From Orthonyx spaldingii (taxonomy: Eukaryota; Chordata; Aves; Passeriformes; Orthonychidae): a DNA stretch of 64,000 bases. Below are positions 57,677 to 64,000 of this stretch, in pieces. The notes beneath the pieces were generated by a model. It worked only from the letters and a program-made list of their open reading frames with translations, was not told the DNA's origin and searched no databases. The position numbers and the translations under genes are program-made. Within the stretch, counting starts at the first letter, position 1; every line of letters begins with the position of its first letter. The stretch is taken from contig VZTJ01001760.1 of NCBI GenBank assembly GCA_013397795.1, positions 248,001-312,000 on the forward strand, written 5' to 3'.

Positions 57677-58591
57677 ACCGTCATGACCAGCTGAGGTCCC
57701 AAATTCTCTCTTAGGCCAAAAAGCCAGGAAGACAGACCATAAAGGCTATACGTACACTGCCAAAATCAGCCCACCTGGGCCATTCTCTAGCACAAATACC
57801 CTCACCTATACCTGGAGTGGCCAGACCCAAGCAGGCAGTCAGGGGTCGTGCCTGGCTCAGGCTGCTCCCCAGAGCACCCCTGGGAGTAGTTGGAAGAGGA
57901 ACAGCTGCCTCTGGCCAAGAACACCTTCAGAGTGAATTGACAATTTGGCTTACAGTCACATTCCAGTGCCCAGCAGTGACCCTTGTAACTTTTTAATTTC
58001 CTAGCCACAAGGTCCCAAAAGTCATAAAACCCAGGCTTCATTTGCTTGAAACAAGGTGGAGAGACCAAGATCCCTCACCCTTCAAATACAAACTGCGGTC
58101 ACTCCCGGGAACCTGTTATAATTCTGCTTTAATTGTTGTGAGATCTTTCCAGAAGCAGTGCTGGCACTGATTTGGATTTAAACCCTCTCTCCTTATCTCA
58201 GGGTACTGCAGGAGTGGCATCCGTGAGACCAACATTTATAGCATCCCTCCGAGGGGTGAAATGTACCTACTGTAAAATACTTTCAGTTAATTCTGGTGCA
58301 TCATTTGCAGGAGAGCCACATGGGCATCAGTGTGGGACAGACATATTTAGCTCATTTCGCTCGAGTCAGGTGGTGCCTTGCTCCCAATTCCTCACAAGTT
58401 AATTCTTACCTGGGATAATTATGTCTCTCTTTAATCTAGCCTAGCTTAACCCTTCTTATCCCACACTCCTGCTAAGATCACACCTGTGGCAACAGGGATG
58501 ATGATTTGCGGGTGTTTGTGGCTGTGGCTGACCTCTTCTGCAGATTTTCTCAATGACTTTGGGCAATTCAATTAATTAATTTAGCTTGCTT

Positions 58592-58611
58592 GCTCTCTGG
58601 CGCTCTCTGGC
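58592..58611. repeat. 10-bp tandem duplication, GCTCTCTGGC
   Basis: Two exact adjacent copies of the 10-mer inside otherwise unique sequence. Confidence 0.95.
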
Positions 58612-58979
58612 AGATGAAAGCTGCCTGGTGTCTAAATTGCATACTCCTGAGAAATTATTTATCTGTTTAAGACAGACTTGTCCCTTTAGATCTGGTTTCT
58701 GATGACACTGACCCTGTCACCATTGAGAACTGGATCTTCTGAAACGGGCTGCAACTTGATGCATCCCTATCTTGCCTTGCGCAAGAAATAGAATTTTTTT
58801 TAAAAAAGTGATAGGATCTGACCTCATCTTGGAGCCACAATTCAAGGTGGGACCATGGGAGCACTTGCCAAGCCATTCCCATTCCTGTTGATCCCTGGTG
58901 CCATGTGCTGGAGCAGGTGATGTGAATTGTCCTCTGGGTAGGCACGAACTGAAGCCAAGCAGTACATGCACAAATAGGG

Positions 58980-59178
58980 GTAATTAGGAAAAAATGCTCT
59001 GAAAAGGGTTGTCCAGCCCTAGTATAGTTTTCCAGTGCAATGGTGGAGTCCTCATCCCTGGAGGGATTTAAAAGCCATGTGAATGTGGCCTTTGGGGACA
59101 TGGGTTAGTGGTGGCCTTGCCAGTGCTGGGGAATGGTTGATCTCTTAGAGGGTTTTCCAACCTAAAGTATTCTAGGAT
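58980..59178 (+). mobile_element. CR1 LINE 3' end
   Basis: 'aattaggaaaaaatgctctg', 'gttgtccagccctagtatag', 'cctcatccctggagggattt', 'ggcctttggggacatgggtt', 'agtggtggccttgccagtgc', 'gttttccaacctaaagtatt', 'ctaggatta'. The terminal repeat is diverged (TTCTAGGATTA). Confidence 0.94.
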
Positions 59179-61202
59179 TAGGACTGGTACATTCCGAACT
59201 CCACACTTCTTCAAGCCATCCCCTCTTGAACCCAAAAAACTTGACAGGTCACTGCTGTTCTGCCCAGAGGCCAGGGAGAGCATCTTCCTGCTTCCCAGCC
59301 TCTCACATAACTGTCTTACTCCAGGGTCTTTTTCTGTAGCTGAGACAAAAGAAATAATATCTTCGATTCCAATAACCAATAAATTATTCTTGAAATGCCA
59401 TAATTGCTCAGCTGCAGCTGCAAGAGCAACTAAATACAGAACTTTAATAAAATATTATCATTCAAATCAATTTGCTGAGAGTTTGCTTTGGTTTCTACAT
59501 GGGGTGCTAAGCAGCAAAAAGTAAATACCAATCACTAATTAGTGAGCCAAAGAGCAGGAAAAGCCTGGTACCTGGCTTTTGCTATCCGTACTTTTTTTTC
59601 CTGTTTGACCAAGGACAGGGACCTGATTCTTCTCTATGTTTGCAAAGTTGCACTTGTTTCAAAGGCATGGGAATGGCAGCTACTGCATGTATAGGTTTAC
59701 AAAGTAGCTTAGGCACTTAAGAAGATAATCATCTAGAGAGATTTACCATAGTGACTTTTACATGGGGAGGGACAATTGGAAGGGAAGTGCCTAACTCCCA
59801 TCAGGGTGAAAAATAAATACAAATAAATCCAAAGCAACGATGCAATTGGCAGCTCAGGTAACAAGTTCAGCAAATGACCACATCTGGGCTATTCTGGATC
59901 AAAAACTATTGAAGTCAATGAAATTCGCTCTGGATTTACAATGGTATTAACTGAGATCAGAATCCAACCCTATAAATTTACTATTACTTCTAATCCTGGC
60001 GCCTCTGATCTTGCTGAGATATTTGCTAACTGCTGAGCAGCTTGCTTTGTTGACACTGAAATAACACACCCGTGCCGTACTATTGTTAAACTCAGCTGGT
60101 TTTAAAAACCCATCATACTGTTTGTCATGACTGACCTTAACAAACTGGCCTGCTGTCCTTGGATCTATGGGCAAGAAAGTTGTCAAATGCCCCCTTTTTT
60201 GCAGCCTTCCACCACCAACAAAACAAAACAACAAAAAAAAAGGAAAAAAGAGGAGAAAAAATCAATTTCAATCAACATGGAGTGTAATATTATCAAATGT
60301 CAGATGTTGAGGCCATGTGCTTTGAAAATTATCCTTGACAGCTTCTTGTCGACTTAATTAAGTGCTCAAAAAAAAAAAAAGTATAAAAAAAAAAGCAAAA
60401 TATCTCAATTGTCAGCTCCCTCTCTTTGTGCTTCAGAGGTTCTATTGACAGCTCTGAAAAAAAGATTGCCTTTGGGGGTTTTATTGATAGATCCTTGCCT
60501 GATATTGAAATGATTCCTGGGCAGATAAATCACATTTAGATTTGTTAGTAATTGAGGAGAATTGATTGAATAGTTAGGATGATCCCAGAGGGAGGTACCT
60601 ATTCCTCTTCCGTTCTGTAGAGGTTGTCATCAGATAAAGGACCTGTTTGGGCAGGATGGATAAAGGTCTAATTGTTTACATGATCAGGTATTGCTTCCTT
60701 TCAGCCCTCCCTCCACAGACTTCACCAACTTTCATGTGGCAAATGTCAAGATGACAAAGGGGAAGGCTGTAAATAAAACCAAAAGTGGGCGAAGGTGTTC
60801 AACCCTCTCCATGACCTGGAAAGACACCAATTATTTTCAAATCATTAGTGGAATTTGGGTATTAACAGCAATGGGCTCTTATTAAAAAACCTCTGCAGCA
60901 TTTATTTGTGTTGCGTTTATTTAAACAGCTATGAATTTTATGTAGCAGCAGGTTAAGTGTGGCTAACATGGTGACTCTGCTGGGTGGATCTTTTTGGCCC
61001 ATGGGATCCATGTGCAGGGCTAGATTCTGGCACATTAAGTCTTTACTGGTGAGCTCCACCACGGCTCTGTGTCCCATCACTCTGGGTGACCTGCTAGACC
61101 TTGCATGGTCCCAGAGGGAAGCAGCATCTCAGAGAGTATGCCAGAAAAACATGAGAAAATGCTGAAGTAGTGTGGGGAGATGCTTTTGTCATCAATGTGA
61201 CA
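59179..61202. other. AT-rich noncoding stretch
   Basis: A-rich tracts at about 60222-60260 and 60367-60394 flank a candidate regulatory segment (60270-60600). No exon recognised. Confidence 0.5.
60408..60454. promoter_or_regulatory. Paired MEIS/TGIF-like words
   Basis: ATTGTCAGCTC (60408-60418) and ATTGACAGCTC (60444-60454) differ at one base and lie 36 bp apart; the second holds TGACAG, a MEIS-type core. Function is inferred only. Confidence 0.25.
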
Positions 61203-61479
61203 GAACAATGGGCAATAGCTTTGAACTGAAAGAGATTAGGTTTAGATTGGATGTCAGGAAAAAATCTTGGCTGTGAGGGTGGTGAGGCCCTGGCACACAT
61301 TGTCCAGAGAAGCTGTGGCTGTTCCTGGATCCCTGTAAGTGTCCAAGGCCAGGTTGGATGGGGCTTGGAGCAAGCTGGGATACTGGAAGGTGTTCCTGTC
61401 CATGGCAGGGGGTAGAATGAGATGAGGTTTAGGACCTTCCCAACCCAAACAATTCAGCGATTTTATGATTTTCTATGCT
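61203..61479 (+). mobile_element. CR1 LINE 3' end
   Basis: 'ttgaactgaaagagattagg', 'tttagattggatgtcaggaa', 'gagggtggtgaggccctggc', 'gtccagagaagctgtggctg', 'aggccaggttggatggggct', 'ccatggcagggggtagaatg', 'ttcccaacccaaacaattca', 'gcgattttatgattttctat'. The terminal repeat is expanded but mutated. Confidence 0.95.
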
Positions 61480-62741
61480 GGAGAGTTGTGGGGAGGGTGA
61501 TGAAACCTGAGGGAATCCAGAGTAACAGTGTGTGACTGTAGAGCAATGTGAGGGGCAGATGCTGCAGGGCCCCATCCTGCCACAACCCGAATTTGCAGCA
61601 GACACTTGGGTGGTCTGCTCAAGGCTTTCCCACCCTGCACACCTCTTTTCATGCCTACCAGAAGGAGTGGAAAGGATAACTATGTCCAGAGAGGGTTTTT
61701 CCATGGACTAGAAAAAGTTCTGAGTAAGAAAGAGTGATTTTCATTTTCACTTCCCATCCACTTTTAAAGATTCTAATTCTTTAAGAGAGGGAAGATACAC
61801 TGCAGTCTGCTTGGCACTTCAAGAGGCAATTTATTTCTGCTCATACCAAGTATAGACCCTCCATGGACCCTCTCGCTCTGTTTTTATAAATGTTCAGGCA
61901 AGATCATATTTCCTTACCATCTATACAGGACAAGATACTCAGGTTGATCCTCAAGGTGTATTGTGCCATGACTCTCTTCCAGGGACCTGTTTGAGAAAAA
62001 AGGGAAAATATTTGAGAATCAATCTTAAAATCTAAACTTAATACAGGTTTCTAAAGAGGGTTAAAATTACATAGTCAGCATTTCTCATCCTCTTCTCCCA
62101 GCAATGGAGAAAGTGTAGAAAGCTATAATTAAAGAAAAAATCAATCAAGGAAAAATAAACTAAGGTATTTTATATTCCTGTCTTCCAGCTTCATCAAGAA
62201 TTAGACAGTGAGAGAAAGGAAGGGACAATTTCTTAGCTCAAAGCAAATACCATTTTGGCACCATCAAACATTTAATTTGTAATAAAAAGTGATGATCATC
62301 TCTGAATTCACCACCTGCGGGCTTGATCCTCTTAATATTTCAGACCTGCTCATAGACTTCAAATGGTCATTGCTCAATCCAGTCACCAGGGACTTCGACA
62401 GAGGCTGCAAGAACCAGGTTTGTCTCTGGGTCTAACCTATCACCTCCATCTCCAGCCCTGCAACCTACTCCTTCCTCTGGGAGTGGGCTATTGAAGTGCA
62501 AATGGATCTAAACTAGCCATGAATAAATTTAGGCTGGAAATTACAAGAAGCTTTCTAATTATCAGAGCTGTGAGTATCTGAAAGGACCTCTTGAACAAAG
62601 CAAGATGGTTCTGGTCTTTGTGGACATTCTGGCAGGCACCAGGGCCATAATTCACAGAGCAAATCTTCTGATTTGCCAGTAGTGAAAATGGTGTGTGTTT
62701 TTTACACATTCATGTGCCTTCAGACAGACTCTGCAGCAATG
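61480..62741. other. Unique noncoding interval
   Basis: AT-rich from 61700 to 62300; no recognised feature. Confidence 0.5.
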
Positions 62742-63235
62742 ATGACTCACAGACTCATTTACACTGAAAAGTACTCTAAAATCATCAAATCCAACCATTC
62801 CCCAAGCACTGCCAAAGCCAGTACTAGCCCATGTCCCCAAGTGCCACATCCACATGACTTTTAAATCCCTACAGGGATAGGGATTCCAACACTGCCCTGG
62901 AAAGCTGTGCCAGGGCTGGACAACCCTTTCAGTGAAGAAATTTTCCCAACTTCCAATGTAAACCTCCTCTGGCACAGTCAGAGGCCGTTCCCTCTCATCC
63001 TGTCCCTTGCTCCCTGGGAGCAGAGTCTGACCCCTCCATGGCTACCCTCTCCTGTCAGGGAGTTGTGCAGAGCCAGAAGGTCCCCCCTGTGCCCCCTTTT
63101 CTCCAGGCTGAGCCCCTTTCCCAGCTCCCTCAGCCACTCCTGGGGCTCCAGCCCCTTCCACAGCTCAGTTCCCTTCCCTGGACATGCTCCAGCCCCTCAA
63201 TGTCTTTCTTGTCACGAGTGGTCCAAATCCATAAT
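62742..63235 (-). mobile_element. CR1 LINE 3' end with part of the RT frame
   Basis: About 490 bp: 'atgactcacagactcattta', 'aaaatcatcaaatccaacca', 'ccaagcactgccaaagccag', 'ccaagtgccacatccacatg', 'gccagggctggacaaccctt', 'cctctcatcctgtcccttgc', 'tctccaggctgagccccttt', 'tggacatgctccagcccctc', 'aatgtctttcttgtcacgag'. It reaches further 5' than 33389 and matches it closely. The terminal tail is diverged. Confidence 0.95.
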
Positions 63236-64000
63236 CAACATGTTGACCCATCACAAAGTTTTTTTTCAGGGTAAACCCACAAGGTTTTACAAGTAACTCT
63301 GTGAGAGTTTTAACCGTGAAAACCCAGGCTCAACCATATCTGCACAAGCCAATTGTTTTTATAGTGAAAGCAGATATCTCAACCAAAGGAAAAATTCATT
63401 CACTTTTGATAGGTGAGAGGTCACTGCCATACTCCTTTGACCATGGCTTTAACTGAAGACTTCTTTGAAGACCTAGAAGAATTTAAATAGATCACAGACC
63501 CTGTCCTACCTAGGTACTATAGCTCTAAGGGGGAAAAAATACATCCATGTACATCTGTATACATTTACAGGCGTGCAAATGTGTGTGCACACACCATACA
63601 TGCACACAGACATGAACATGGATCTCCTGCCTTGGGGAAGAATCTGGCCGAGGTCAAGGAAGCAGGCTTGGGCCTGACATCTGGCACTGACTGGGTTTCC
63701 CAGCACCAAACCCAATGGAGTCATTCACAGACACATCTGAATCCACATCAAAACTTAAAATTTTTCGAGTGGCACATTTCATTGTACTGTAACAAAGTGA
63801 GTATTTCTTCTAAGCAGGATCCTTTCTTCCCTTCAAGTCCTCCCCCCTCTAAAAGCTGTTGAATTGCCTCTTTTTTTCTTTCCATTGCTCATTCCTATAG
63901 CAGGAGTGGAATTGATTTTTGATACTATCCATTTTGTTTGTCACAGATCGTCCTCCACTTCCCTCTGCGCATTGCTGAAATATCACCCACAAATGATTAT
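63236..64000. other. Noncoding to the window edge
   Basis: Unique sequence with a short imperfect CA/TG-rich patch near 63575-63612. No gene recognised. Confidence 0.5.

Larger units (their letters stand above)
56864..58979. other. Unique noncoding stretch
   Basis: Contains a triple 8-mer at 57653-57676, a 10-bp tandem duplication at 58592-58611 and a candidate regulatory segment at 58120-58660. Minus-strand open frames of 124 and 144 codons are unrecognised. Confidence 0.5.

Noticed and set aside
63575..63612. CA/TG-rich patch as a microsatellite
   Set aside because: Too interrupted and short to call a dinucleotide repeat.
1..64000. Endogenous retrovirus or other viral sequence
   Set aside because: No paired long terminal repeats, primer-binding site or viral protein motifs were seen; the repeated peptides are CR1.
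1..64000. CRISPR array or bacterial-type operon
   Set aside because: No regularly spaced direct repeats or dense same-strand genes; the sequence is clearly vertebrate.

Overview
The window reads as vertebrate nuclear DNA, almost certainly avian and probably from a songbird. The main evidence is about 28 truncated copies of CR1 (chicken repeat 1), the dominant LINE of bird genomes, on both strands. They are recognised by the characteristic 3' tail (fTTCCAACC...ATTCTATGATTCTGTGA-like ends, or its complement CACAGAATCA...GGTTGGAA) and, in longer copies, by the decayed C-terminal part of the CR1 reverse-transcriptase frame. The passerine assignment is an inference from the style of the GC-richer copies and from the lack of other interspersed repeats.

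No protein-coding gene or exon, tRNA, rRNA or CRISPR array could be supported. Open frames are short, do not look like known families, and the ones with recurring peptides are explained by CR1. The longest open frame (198 codons, minus strand, 18899-19495) is flagged for checking but not called as a gene. The window is best described as a gene desert or the inside of very long intron(s).

Layout. 1-3 kb: three plus-strand CR1 tails and a perfect 65-bp tandem duplication. 3-8.5 kb: AT-rich unique sequence with an assembly gap inside a poly-T tract (6373-6427) and a GA microsatellite. 8.5-22 kb: scattered CR1s, including the longest GC-rich copy (17304-17925) and a GC-richer unclassified block at 18.8-19.55 kb. 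22-33 kb: sparse CR1s, a polypurine tract at 30.8 kb, and palindromes near 32.7 and 33.2 kb. 33-42 kb: several longer CR1s and an older decayed CR1-like reverse-transcriptase relic at 40.4-40.6 kb. 45.6-47.6 kb: a cluster of four minus-strand CR1s around an AT-rich hairpin block. 49.9-56.7 kb: a long CR1-free stretch. 56.7-63.2 kb: four more CR1s.

Between the repeats, several CR1-free, AT-rich stretches (around 38.3, 44.2, 48.1, 49.3, 51.4, 58.3 and 60.4 kb) have the texture of conserved developmental regulatory DNA, with homeodomain-like and PBX/MEIS-like words. That is a pattern-based inference: cross-species alignment would be decisive. I did not find a new biological system here; the most checkable items are the tandem duplication, the LINE relic, the shared 3' deletion in two CR1 copies, and the candidate conserved elements.
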